This document shows positions 33,513 to 41,640 of a DNA stretch of 64,000 bases, one piece after another. Both the position numbers and the translations under genes were made by a program. Source of the DNA: an uncultured Bacteroidales bacterium (GTDB lineage Bacteria; Bacteroidota; Bacteroidia; Bacteroidales; P3); assembly GCA_949291555.1 (NCBI GenBank), contig CASEWE010000004.1:1-64000 (forward strand). Reading direction: 5' to 3'. A model generated the notes under the pieces. The model was not told where the DNA came from. It ran no database searches and saw nothing but the letters and a program-made list of their open reading frames with translations. Positions within the stretch are counted from its first letter, which is position 1, and each line of letters begins with the position of its first letter.

Positions 33513-34772
33513 ATGGATAGGAAAATCGAGAAAAAGAAAGGCTGGAAAAAGTTTTTTTCCCGTAAGAGCCTGCCGTATTGGGCTACCGGATTAGCTTTGC
33601 TATCGCTGGCGGGCTTGTTGTTGCACGTTCCGGTTTCTTCCTTGCGCGTGGAACGTTCCGGTTTGAACATTTGCGAGGTCTGGAGAGGCGAGTTCAATGA
33701 CTATGTCCGGGTCAACGGACAGGTCAAGCCATCCATGGTCATACAGATCAGTCCCGTGGAAGGAGGGCGCGTGGAGGAAATTTACCGGGAAGAAGGCAGC
33801 TTGGTCAAGAAGGGGGAGCCTATTTTGCGGCTGAGCAACGAGAACCTCGACCTTCAGATTCTCAATGCCGAAGCGGAATTGGCCGAGAAAGAAAATATTC
33901 TCCGCAATACCCTCATTTCCATGGAGCAGCAGAAACTGAACGTGCAGCAGGAGCGCCTGCAATTGGAAATGGAAGCGGTTCGCGCCCGGCGCCATTACCT
34001 TCAGCAGGAGACCCTTCATGAAGAAGCGCTCATTGCCGCGGAAGACTTTCTCAAGGCAGAGGAAGATTACAGCCTGGTCCTGGGGAAACTGGCTTTGGTC
34101 AAGAACCGGGAAAAGCAGGACAGCTTGTTCCGGAGCGTGGAGATAGCCCGGATGGAAGAAAGCCTGGAAAACATGCGGCGGAACATGCGCATGATCCGGG
34201 AGCGGAAGGAAAACCTTGCCATCAAGGCTCCTATCGACGGGGAGTTAGGCTTGCTCGAAGCCGTTTTGGGGCAATCGGTCGCGTCCGGACAGAAAATCGG
34301 CCAGCTCAATATGCGGGGAAATTACAAAATCGAAGCCCGGATCGACGAACATTACATCGATCGGGTCTTCCCGGGCTTGGAAGCCCGTTTCGAACGCCAG
34401 GACGGGATTTTTTCCGCGGAAGTGCGGAAGGTGTATCCCGAAGTGCGCGACGGGAAATTCCAGGCCGATTTCCGGTTTTCGGGCGAACATCCGGAAAACA
34501 TCCGCGCAGGGCAGACCTATTACCTCAATCTCCAGCTCGGGCAGCCGGAAGAGGCTGTCTTGATTGAACGCGGCAATTTCTACCAAAGCACGGGCGGAAG
34601 ATGGATTTACGTGCTTTCGGCCAACGGGAAGGAGGCTTTGAAGCGGGAGATACGGATAGGCCGCCAGAACCCGCAATATTACGAGGTGCTCGATGGCCTG
34701 GAACCGGGTGAAAGCGTGATTGTTTCCGGCTATGAACGCTTTGGCGGAAAAGAAAAGCTGATTCTCCGGTGA
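33513..34772 (+). CDS. HlyD/RND-type periplasmic adaptor
   Basis: 419 residues from the ATG at 33513. A basic cytoplasmic start (RKIEKKKGWKKFFSRK) is followed by one membrane span (about residues 22-42), a biotinyl-lipoyl-like half with QISPVEGGRVEEIYREEGSLVKKG, a long coiled coil (about 110-240) and then the second lipoyl half IKAPIDGELGLLEAVLGQSV. The beta-barrel and membrane-proximal domains end LEPGESVIVSGYERFGGKE. It links an inner-membrane ABC transporter to TolC. In many Bacteroidetes this adaptor precedes an ATPase and MacB-type permeases; here only the ATPase follows. Confidence 0.9.
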   Translation: MDRKIEKKKGWKKFFSRKSLPYWATGLALLSLAGLLLHVPVSSLRVERSGLNICEVWRGEFNDYVRVNGQVKPSMVIQISPVEGGRVEEIYREEGSLVKKGEPILRLSNENLDLQILNAEAELAEKENILRNTLISMEQQKLNVQQERLQLEMEAVRARRHYLQQETLHEEALIAAEDFLKAEEDYSLVLGKLALVKNREKQDSLFRSVEIARMEESLENMRRNMRMIRERKENLAIKAPIDGELGLLEAVLGQSVASGQKIGQLNMRGNYKIEARIDEHYIDRVFPGLEARFERQDGIFSAEVRKVYPEVRDGKFQADFRFSGEHPENIRAGQTYYLNLQLGQPEEAVLIERGNFYQSTGGRWIYVLSANGKEALKREIRIGRQNPQYYEVLDGLEPGESVIVSGYERFGGKEKLILR

Positions 34773-34982
34773 AGAAAAGGAACCTTGTGCGGGCTTTTCC
34801 CCTGTGTCGGGAACGAGGCTCGTGCAGGAGCAAGGCGACCGCAACCCGGAAAACCGACGGGGCAGGAAGGAGTCGGAGTGTGCTGCGCGGGGGAAGAAGG
34901 CAGGACGGACAAGCCGGTGTCAAGGGAACGGGATCCGGCAGAGCCGGGAAAAAGATTATCATGAACTTAAAATCAGATAAGC

Positions 34983-35663
34983 ATGATCGAGGTAAGGGAT
35001 TTGAGCAAAGTGTTCCGGACGGAGGAAATCGAGACCATTGCGCTCGATAATGTCTCGTTCGATATAAAGGACGGGGAATTCGTGGCCGTCATGGGGCCCT
35101 CCGGTTGCGGGAAGTCCACTTTGTTGAATATTCTGGGGCTGCTCGACAATCCCAGCAGCGGGAGTTACCGTTTGCTCGGGCAGGAAATGGCCGGGCTCAA
35201 GGAAAAGGAGCGGACGCGGTTCCGGAAAGGGAATATCGGGTTCGTGTTCCAGAGTTTCAACCTGATCGACGAATTAGACGTGTACGAGAACGTGGAATTG
35301 CCTTTGCGGTATCTCGACATGAGGGCTGCGGAACGCAAAAGCAGGGTGAACGAGCTGCTCAAGCGCATGAATATCAGCCACCGGGCCAAGCATTTTCCCC
35401 AGCAGCTTTCCGGCGGGCAGCAGCAGCGGGTGGCCATTGCCCGCGCGGTGGTCGCCCGGCCGAAATTGATCTTGGCCGACGAACCGACCGGGAACCTCGA
35501 TTCCAAAAACGGGAAAGAGGTCATGGATTTGCTGTCGGAACTCAACCGGGAAGGTACCACGATTGTCATGGTGACGCACTCCCGGAAAGATGCGGCTGTC
35601 GCCCAGCGAACCATCGACCTTTTCGACGGGAAGATCGTCGGCGATGTGAAAAACGAATTATAG
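34983..35663 (+). CDS. MacB/LolD-type ABC transporter ATP-binding protein
   Basis: 226 residues. Walker A GPSGCGKST, Q-loop in FVFQSFNLIDELD, signature LSGGQQQRVAIARA, Walker B LILADEPTGNLD and switch His in VTHSRKD are all intact. The length and sequence fit the MacB/LolD/FtsE group, which drives permeases of the FtsX/MacB fold. No such permease follows: the next gene is a response regulator. The only related permease in the window is the one at 40248-41501 on the opposite strand. It lies 210 bases after the adaptor gene, a larger gap than expected in an operon. Confidence 0.93.
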   Translation: MIEVRDLSKVFRTEEIETIALDNVSFDIKDGEFVAVMGPSGCGKSTLLNILGLLDNPSSGSYRLLGQEMAGLKEKERTRFRKGNIGFVFQSFNLIDELDVYENVELPLRYLDMRAAERKSRVNELLKRMNISHRAKHFPQQLSGGQQQRVAIARAVVARPKLILADEPTGNLDSKNGKEVMDLLSELNREGTTIVMVTHSRKDAAVAQRTIDLFDGKIVGDVKNEL

Positions 35664-35708
35664 GCAAGGCGCTTTGCACCGGCGCATGCGGGTAAGGCGG
35701 GTTTGTGT

Positions 35709-35716
35709 TAATTTTG
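35709..35716 (+). promoter_or_regulatory. -7 box (TAATTTTG) of the two-component system
   Basis: TAATTTTG lies 47 bases before the regulator ATG at 35764. It suggests the regulator-kinase pair can be transcribed apart from the exporter genes. Confidence 0.55.
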
Positions 35717-35763
35717 CATGTCCGCGATGAGCTTATTGGCTTGAAAGCCCGAATGTAAAAGAC

Positions 35764-37131
35764 ATGAAGGAAGGAAAAATCCTAGTGATCGATGACAACA
35801 GCGGCATACGTTCCGCATTGAAAATCCTGCTTCCGCTGCATTTTGCCCAAGCGAGGATTCTGCCTTCGCCCGCCAGCCTGAAATCCGAAATTTCTTTTTT
35901 CAGGCCGGATGCCGTCTTGCTCGACATGAATTTCGGCCGCGACATGAATACCGGGAACGAGGGCTTGTATTGGCTTTCGGAATTGAAGAAGGACTTTCCC
36001 GGCCTTCCGGTGGTGCTGTTCACGGCTTACGCGGACATAAGCCTTGCGGTCGAAGGCATGAAACGGGGAGCGGCCGACTTTGTCGTGAAACCTTGGGAAA
36101 ACGAGAAACTGATCGCTACGCTCCGCCAAGCGATTTCCAGAGGGGAAAGACCGGCCATGCCCGCTCCTGGAAGCGGCGAAAACGAGCCGGCCATGTACTG
36201 GGGCGGAAGCCAAGCCATGAATTCCGTCCGGGAGTTAGTGGCGAAGATTGCCCCGACCGATGCCTCTGTGTTGATAACCGGCGGGAATGGCACGGGCAAG
36301 GACATGCTGGCCAATGAAATCCACCGGCTTTCTTCCCGGAAAGGGCGCGAAATGGTATGCGTGGATCTCGGCGCGGTGAGCGAAAGCCTGTTCGAAAGCG
36401 AGTTATTCGGTCACGTGAAAGGCGCTTTTACCGATGCCCGGGCCGACCATGCGGGCAAATTCGAGCAGGCCGATGGCAGCACCCTGTTTCTGGACGAGGT
36501 GGGGAACATCCCCTTGCATCTGCAAGCCAAGCTTTTGCGGGTGCTGCAAAACCGCTCGGTAACGCCGGTCGGGGATACGGCAAGCCGTTCGGTCGATATA
36601 CGGCTCATTTGCGCCACCAACAAGGATCTTGCCCGGATGGTGCAGGAAGGCTCGTTCCGGGAAGACTTGTATTACCGGATCAATACCTTCCAGCTGCATT
36701 TGCCTTCGCTGCGGGAACGTCCGGACGACATTCTGCCGCTGGCCGGGCTTTTCCGGGATTATTTCGCCCGCCGCTACGCGCGCGAGGCCAAGGCCTTTTC
36801 TCCCCAAGCCGAGGAGCGGCTGCGTTCGTTGCCGTGGAGAGGAAATATCCGTGAATTGCGCAACAGCATAGAAAAGGCGGTTATCGTTTCGGAAGGGAGC
36901 GTCATTGGCGAAAAGGATCTGGGTGTCGATCCCGGGACGAGCCTCGAAGCCGCGCCCGTAGTATCGGGAAATCCGTCCGGTTTGCCGTCCGGCCAGACTT
37001 TGGAGGATTTGGAGGAACATGCGATCCGGGCAGCGATGGAACGGTGCGGCGGAAATCTTTCCCTGGTGGCCAAGACTTTGGGGATAAGCCGGCCTACCTT
37101 GTACGCCAAATTGAAGAAATACGGTATTTGA
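35764..37131 (+). CDS. NtrC-family sigma-54 response regulator
   Basis: 455 residues. An N-terminal receiver domain has the acidic pair in VIDDNSGIR, the phosphoryl Asp in LLDMNF, Thr in FTAYAD and Lys in VVKPW. The AAA+ domain has Walker A GGNGTGKD (usual form GESGTGKE), Walker B LFLDEVGNI and the arginine-finger region FREDLYYRIN. The loop that contacts sigma-54, normally GAFTGA, reads GAFTDA at residues 220-225. A Fis-type helix-turn-helix ends the protein (NLSLVAKTLGISRPTLYAKL). It should activate sigma-54 promoters when phosphorylated by the kinase encoded next; the likely target is the upstream exporter operon, but no sigma-54 site was seen. Confidence 0.92.
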   Translation: MKEGKILVIDDNSGIRSALKILLPLHFAQARILPSPASLKSEISFFRPDAVLLDMNFGRDMNTGNEGLYWLSELKKDFPGLPVVLFTAYADISLAVEGMKRGAADFVVKPWENEKLIATLRQAISRGERPAMPAPGSGENEPAMYWGGSQAMNSVRELVAKIAPTDASVLITGGNGTGKDMLANEIHRLSSRKGREMVCVDLGAVSESLFESELFGHVKGAFTDARADHAGKFEQADGSTLFLDEVGNIPLHLQAKLLRVLQNRSVTPVGDTASRSVDIRLICATNKDLARMVQEGSFREDLYYRINTFQLHLPSLRERPDDILPLAGLFRDYFARRYAREAKAFSPQAEERLRSLPWRGNIRELRNSIEKAVIVSEGSVIGEKDLGVDPGTSLEAAPVVSGNPSGLPSGQTLEDLEEHAIRAAMERCGGNLSLVAKTLGISRPTLYAKLKKYGI

Positions 37132-37132
37132 G

Positions 37133-38455
37133 ATGGAGGCGCGCGGTTTCTTCTTGATCGTGGTTTCCCTTTTGGCGGGCGGATTTTTCGCGGCATGGTA
37201 TTCGGGATGGAGGATTCGGAAGAAAATCACGTACATGCTCGATGCCTTGGAAGACAAGGAACTTAATTTCCGGTTCCGGGAAGACAAGCGCAAGGATCGC
37301 CGTTTGCACCGGGTATTGAACCGGATGAAACGCATCTACGGGAAAGAACTGGAAGAATTGCGCGAAAAGGAGCGTTTTTACGGGCTGATGTTAGACAAGG
37401 TCCGCACCGGCGTGGTGGTCGTGAATGATCGGGACGGGCATGTGGCCTATTGCAATCTGGCCGCCTTGTCGCTGCTGGGCTTGGGGTCATTGGTGAACCT
37501 GAAGCAATTGTCGGTGATCGGCCCGGAAGTTTCCGAGGCTTTCTTCTCGGTCTCGGAAGACAATGAGAAGCAGGCGAGATTCCTTACGGAAATAGCAGCC
37601 CGGACAGTCTTGCTGAAAGCTTCTTGCCTGAAGGTCGATGGCAAGGAAATGAAAATCATTGCGTTCGATGATATTAGCGCGGAAATGGACGAGAAGGAGT
37701 CGGTTTCCTGGACGCGTTTGGTACGGACGTTGACGCATGAAATCATGAATACGGTCACGCCGGTGGCATCGCTCAGCGATGCGCTTTTGGCCGAGCTCGG
37801 GAAGAAAGCGGAATCCCGGCTGCTTTCGAGGGAGAAAGGCCGGGAATGCAGCCGGCTGTCGGGGCAAGGCTTTCCGAGCGAGGAAGGGGAGGCGGAAGCC
37901 GTTCGTTCCGAGGCGGGGCGTATCGACTTGCAGGCAAGCCTGGAAACCATATCGGCTTCCTCGAAAGGCCTGCTGAAGTTTGTGGATTCTTACCGGAAGC
38001 TGGCGCATGTGGCCATGCCGTCCCGGAAGGTGACATACCTCAGGGAGCTGGTCGATAGGGTCTTGAATCTTGCCCGTCCCTTGCTGGAGGAAGCCGGGGC
38101 AGTTTGTTCGTATCAAGAGCGGTCGGATGACATTATCCTCTATGCCGACATCGACCAGATTTGCCAAGTCTTGTTCAACTTGCTCAATAATGCCTTGCAG
38201 GCTGGAGCCACGGAAATCCGGATAAGGGCGTATATCGATGCGGCCGAGAACGTGGTGATGGAGGTGGCCAACAACGGCATGCCGGTTCCGGCATCGAGCA
38301 AAGAGGATATTTTCGTGCCGTTTTATACGACCAAGCAGAGCGGCACGGGTTTAGGCTTGAGCCTTTCCCGCCAAATCATGCGTTTGCACAACGGGGCTCT
38401 TCGCCTGTCTTCCAGCAACAGCGAGGAAACGGTGTTCGTCTTGCTGTTCGGGTAA
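37133..38455 (+). CDS. Sensor histidine kinase
   Basis: 440 residues, starting one base after the regulator's stop. One N-terminal membrane span (residues 4-22) and no periplasmic domain are seen, so it probably senses a cytoplasmic or membrane signal through the PAS-like domain at about 75-185 (GVVVVNDRDGHVAYCNLAA). The phospho-accepting His202 sits in RTLTHEIMNTVTPVASL. A Ser/Glu-rich insert of about 45 residues separates the two dimerisation helices. The ATPase domain has NLLNNALQAG, FVPFYTTKQSGTGLGLSLSRQI. It is NtrB/AtoS-like and the obvious partner of the adjacent sigma-54 activator. Confidence 0.92.
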   Translation: MEARGFFLIVVSLLAGGFFAAWYSGWRIRKKITYMLDALEDKELNFRFREDKRKDRRLHRVLNRMKRIYGKELEELREKERFYGLMLDKVRTGVVVVNDRDGHVAYCNLAALSLLGLGSLVNLKQLSVIGPEVSEAFFSVSEDNEKQARFLTEIAARTVLLKASCLKVDGKEMKIIAFDDISAEMDEKESVSWTRLVRTLTHEIMNTVTPVASLSDALLAELGKKAESRLLSREKGRECSRLSGQGFPSEEGEAEAVRSEAGRIDLQASLETISASSKGLLKFVDSYRKLAHVAMPSRKVTYLRELVDRVLNLARPLLEEAGAVCSYQERSDDIILYADIDQICQVLFNLLNNALQAGATEIRIRAYIDAAENVVMEVANNGMPVPASSKEDIFVPFYTTKQSGTGLGLSLSRQIMRLHNGALRLSSSNSEETVFVLLFG

Positions 38456-38601
38456 TGGCGCGTTGCGTTGGCATCGAACCCGGTTGAGAGGGTCAACACA
38501 TTGCTCTGCGGGCGAAGCTTGGCCGCGACTGGGCGTTGAACCCGGTTGCAATGCTTCTTCCGGCAGGGCAGGTGCTCTTCCTGCCGGGAATGTTTCCCGA
38601 T

Positions 38602-38658
38602 GACCCGGTAGCGATTCGGTGGCCAGAAGGCAGCATTCCGCCGAATCGCTGCCGGGTC
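38602..38658 (+). repeat. 21-bp stem-loop with two wobble pairs
   Basis: Arms 38602-38622 and 38638-38658 pair along 21 bases with a 15-base loop. Two positions pair as U-G in a plus-strand transcript but would be A-C mismatches on the other strand, which suggests it is kept as RNA structure. It lies about 150 bases after the histidine kinase stop. Around it are a smaller TTCCGGCAGG/CCTGCCGGGAA hairpin and a duplicated GAACCCGGTTG. Confidence 0.6.
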
Positions 38659-38689
38659 GTTTCCTCGAATGGGAAGGGCAAGAAAAGAT

Positions 38690-38732
38690 AGAAAGCGAAA
38701 AAGGGGGCTTTAAGCCCCCTTTTTCGCTTTCT
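38690..38732. terminator. 21-bp palindromic terminator between kinase and tRNA-Ala
   Basis: Arms 38690-38710 and 38712-38732 are exact complements around one central base: GC-rich GGGGGCTT/AAGCCCCC flanked by A5/T5 tracts. Either strand gives a stem followed by U-runs. It lies 31 bases beyond the tRNA 3' end and ends both transcripts. Confidence 0.8.
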
Positions 38733-38763
38733 TGCGGTCGAAACCGCGTTTGCAAGTTTCCTG

Positions 38764-38837
38764 TGGAGTATAGGGGAGTCGAACCCCTGACCTCTTGACT
38801 GCCAGTCAAACGCTCTAGCCAACTGAGCTAATACCCC
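38764..38837 (-). tRNA. tRNA-Ala, anticodon GGC
   Basis: Acceptor GGGGTAT/ATACTCC contains the G3-U70 pair that marks alanine tRNAs. The D-arm is AGCTCAGTTGGCTAGAGC, the anticodon loop CTGGCAG gives GGC, and the T-arm has GGTTCGACTCC. The discriminator is A and CCA is not encoded. Confidence 0.93.
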
Positions 38838-38851
38838 GAGAAAAGAGGTTG

Positions 38852-38882
38852 CAAAGATACCGCATTTTTTCAAATTTCCAAA
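38852..38882 (-). promoter_or_regulatory. Promoter TTTG-N19-TATCTTTG of tRNA-Ala
   Basis: On the minus strand TTTG (38879-38882), 19 bases, then TATCTTTG (38852-38859), a full consensus match ending 15 bases before the tRNA. Confidence 0.75.
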
Positions 38883-39467
38883 CACTTTACATCATTTTGT
38901 TTTTTCCAGGGGGGGGCGATCGTTCAAGGGGCATCGGTTGCCAGCGCTCGGATGAGAGGAGGGCAGGAGCAGACAAAATGACATATATAATAAGGCTTGC
39001 GGCGGGAGGCTTTTTCCGGATGCTGCCGGTTTTCCTGTTTTTCCCGGGACAAGGAAACAGGCGATTTCCGAAGTCGAAACCGGGGCAGGGTAGAGAAAAC
39101 CCGGAAAGAGTCAGAAAGTGCCTGAGAGGGCTTGTTTTCCCGATACCCCTTCCGTCAAGACCGTATTATAATTGTAAACAACTACAAAAGTAAACTTGCG
39201 CAAAATGAATACAAGTGTGAAATTATACAAAAATAAACACATAAAGAGAGCATGGGAACGCCGGATTCGTTCAAAATCCAAATAACACACAGTTAAATAT
39301 ATTTTAATCAATAAATTAAACACAGTTATCCAAGATACACTTCAAGTAAAACCCTGGAAAAATCAACCGAGATGGAGTTGCAGGAGTATAGAAAATCAAG
39401 TAATTGATATTTAGTTATAAAATATGTATCATAGAAAGGGATAGATTAAGTACTTTCGAAATCCTTG
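38883..39467. other. 585-bp AT-rich gap without a gene
   Basis: The left third is GC-rich with no recognisable product. From about 39150 base composition shifts sharply to A/T with many short TTTAC and TAAATT tracts. Reading frames there are short and unlike proteins. The AT-rich part may be a transferred segment or a regulatory region for the XRE regulator downstream. Confidence 0.45.
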
Positions 39468-39498
39468 TTGTTTACAAAAATAAAATTCCGTAATTTTA
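39468..39498 (+). promoter_or_regulatory. Promoter TTG-N20-TAATTTTA of the XRE regulator
   Basis: TTG at 39468-39470, 20 bases, then TAATTTTA at 39491-39498 (last base off consensus). The ATG is 56 bases downstream. Confidence 0.5.
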
Positions 39499-39554
39499 CA
39501 TTCCCCTTTGTGTGGAAACGGTTGCCCTTTTAATTTTATTCACATTTGTAAATT

Positions 39555-40217
39555 ATGATAAAGCGGATCGAGCTAATCATGCAGGCGCAGAATTTGAGTT
39601 CTTCGCAGTTTGCCGACCGGATCGGCGTGCAGCGTTCAGGTTTGTCGCACATCCTCTCCGGCCGGAATAATCCCAGTCTGGATTTCGTCTTGAAAGTATT
39701 GGCTGCTTTTCCCGATATAAATCCGGTTTGGCTGCTGCAAGGGAAAGGGAAAATGTATGACACGATGACAGAACAGAAAACCCTTTTCCCGATTCAAGAG
39801 AATCGGGAAAGGCCGGTTGATCGGGAATTTGTTTCGGATGCCCAGGCCAATGAGGATGCCCCGGCCAAGGGCATCGATGCCCTGCCGCCCCTGCAGGAAA
39901 AGGCCTCGCCGGACATTCCCGGCAAGGGTTCTTTTGCCCCGTATTCTTCCTTGGCGGAGGATTCGGGGGGCGAATCGGCGGAGGTGATGGGCTCCTGCGC
40001 AACGGAATCCCTTTCCGGCGTTTCTTTTTCTGGAAAAAGGCGCGAAGAGGACAGGCAAGTTCCATCCGGTGCAGGGCGAGGGATTGCGGAAGGGCTTCTT
40101 TCCAAGGTCGGTACGGCGGGCGTTTCGGGAAACAACGGGCGGAAAGCCCTCGCGCGCATCGTGTTTTTTTTCCAAGACGGATCTTTCCGGGAATATTTCC
40201 CGGAAGAACGGATTTGA
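39555..40217 (+). CDS. XRE-family helix-turn-helix regulator
   Basis: 220 residues. Residues 1-60 form an XRE HTH: LIMQAQNLSSSQFADRIGVQ, then RSGLSHILSGRNNPSLDFVLK. The following FPDINPVWLLQGKGKMY is characteristic of Bacteroidetes members. Residues 75-195 are low-complexity and Ser/Gly/Glu-rich. The C-terminal patch ALARIVFFFQDGSFREYFPE recurs in this family and may be a small sensing or dimer part. Its target is unknown. It is convergent with the permease gene at 40248. Confidence 0.85.
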   Translation: MIKRIELIMQAQNLSSSQFADRIGVQRSGLSHILSGRNNPSLDFVLKVLAAFPDINPVWLLQGKGKMYDTMTEQKTLFPIQENRERPVDREFVSDAQANEDAPAKGIDALPPLQEKASPDIPGKGSFAPYSSLAEDSGGESAEVMGSCATESLSGVSFSGKRREEDRQVPSGAGRGIAEGLLSKVGTAGVSGNNGRKALARIVFFFQDGSFREYFPEERI

Positions 40218-40247
40218 AGCGACCTTTCCCCTTTCCGGTATCGGATT

Positions 40248-41501
40248 TTACCTTCGATTCAGTTCCGAAGGGGATGTCCTGTTGAGCAGCAGCGAAAGGA
40301 AATACAGCAGCAACCCGGCCAGGAGGCCTACTGCTGCGTTGGTAGACAGTATCGCTTTCCAAGGAAAAGCAACGGGTACCCGGTCGAGGAAGTAAACGCT
40401 TTCGTCCAAGGGGAGAAAACCTGTGGTTTTTTGCAAAAGGCAGAGCATCAATGCGATTCCGTTTCCCCATAGCATGGCGCGCCCGCCAATCATGAGGGTT
40501 TGCAGAATGAAAATCCTGCGCACGAGCTTGTCGGAAGCCCCTAAGGTCTTTAGCACGCCGATGTGCGGCTTGCGCTCGATGATCAGGATGAAGAGCAAGG
40601 AGACCATGCAAATCATGCAGACAATCGTCATGATGATGATCAATACCAGGACATTGGTGTCGACCAGGGCCAGCCAGTCGAAAATTTCCGGGAAGAGCAG
40701 GTCGCAAGGGAAAGCGGAATATTCATAGGGAAGTTCGCTGCCTAAGCGGGCGGCGATGTCGAAGCGCCGGGAAGGATCGTCCAGGCGGAGGTCTATTCCA
40801 TCGGCTTGCAGGGGCCCCCAGCCGTTCAAGGCTTGGATTTGGGCCAAATCGCAGAGAATGTAAGCGGCGTCGAATTTTTCCAAGCCGGTGGCGTAAATGC
40901 CGGAAACCCGGAAAGAGCGGGGGCGCAGCTGGCCTTCGTGGACAAAGAAGGCTCTTAGCCGGGAACCTGTATCTAATCCGAGCTTGCCGGCCAGGAATTG
41001 CGAAACCAGGACTTGGTTGGAAGCAAAGCGGGCCTGTACCCTGCCTTCCGGGGAAAGCGGGCCGGGACCGGAGTAGGCCGGCAAGTTCCCTTTTACGAGT
41101 TTTCCGGCAAAGAAGACCGTGTCGTAGCCTTGGGGAAGCCCCTTGAAGAAAACGCCGTGACTTTCTTGCTGCCCCTTTATCAGCGCCCCTTTGAGCGCGT
41201 AGGCCTGCGCGGAAGCCACATGCCCGAAACGGGCAACTTGTCCCTGCAAGGCTGAATCCCAACGGATGGAAATGCTTTCCTCCTGGCTGTCGGCCCAATA
41301 CGGTTGTATGACTACGTGCGACCCGAATCCGAAAACCTTGTTGCTGACTTCGTTTTTGAACCCGACCAAGATGCAGAGGGAAATCACCATGACGGCTATG
41401 CACAGGCCCATGCTGCCCATTCCTATCCTGAGTATGTTGCGGGTATGCCGGAAAGGCGTGGAGAAGGCCCATCGCCGGGCTATGGTTCTGGCAAGGTTCA
41501 T
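40248..41501 (-). CDS. LolC/E-like (FtsX-fold) ABC transporter permease
   Basis: 417 residues from the ATG at 41501. A membrane span after ARRWAFSTPFRHTRNILRIG is followed by a large periplasmic domain (about residues 50-275) and three C-terminal spans, the first near LVLIIIMTIVCMICMVSLLFI, then the coupling motif ERKPHIGVLKTLGAS that meets the ATPase. This is the LolC/LolE/MacB permease layout, seen in Bacteroidetes as a lone gene. It could pair with an ATPase encoded elsewhere for lipoprotein release, or with the orphan ATPase at 34983; neither is shown. It is divergent from the NamZ-like gene. Confidence 0.85.
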   Translation of the reverse strand: MNLARTIARRWAFSTPFRHTRNILRIGMGSMGLCIAVMVISLCILVGFKNEVSNKVFGFGSHVVIQPYWADSQEESISIRWDSALQGQVARFGHVASAQAYALKGALIKGQQESHGVFFKGLPQGYDTVFFAGKLVKGNLPAYSGPGPLSPEGRVQARFASNQVLVSQFLAGKLGLDTGSRLRAFFVHEGQLRPRSFRVSGIYATGLEKFDAAYILCDLAQIQALNGWGPLQADGIDLRLDDPSRRFDIAARLGSELPYEYSAFPCDLLFPEIFDWLALVDTNVLVLIIIMTIVCMICMVSLLFILIIERKPHIGVLKTLGASDKLVRRIFILQTLMIGGRAMLWGNGIALMLCLLQKTTGFLPLDESVYFLDRVPVAFPWKAILSTNAAVGLLAGLLLYFLSLLLNRTSPSELNRR

Positions 41502-41546
41502 GGTCGGCTTGCTTGGACTGGAGTCCCGGTACGGGACCGGAAACTG

Positions 41547-41554
41547 CAAAAATA
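41547..41554 (-). promoter_or_regulatory. -7 box (TATTTTTG) of the LolC/E-like gene
   Basis: TATTTTTG on the minus strand, 45 bases upstream of the ATG at 41501. Confidence 0.45.
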
Positions 41555-41640
41555 CGATTTTTCGCTTTGCCGTCTTTCCTCTCGGGCTTGGCGGGCCTCC
41601 GTCGGTTCCCCCGTGTCGGGGAATTGGTTACATTTGCCCC

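Noticed and set aside
41629-41636. TACATTTG as -7 box of the NamZ-like gene
   Set aside because: It lies only four bases before the ATG, so the start of transcription would fall inside the coding region unless the message is leaderless.
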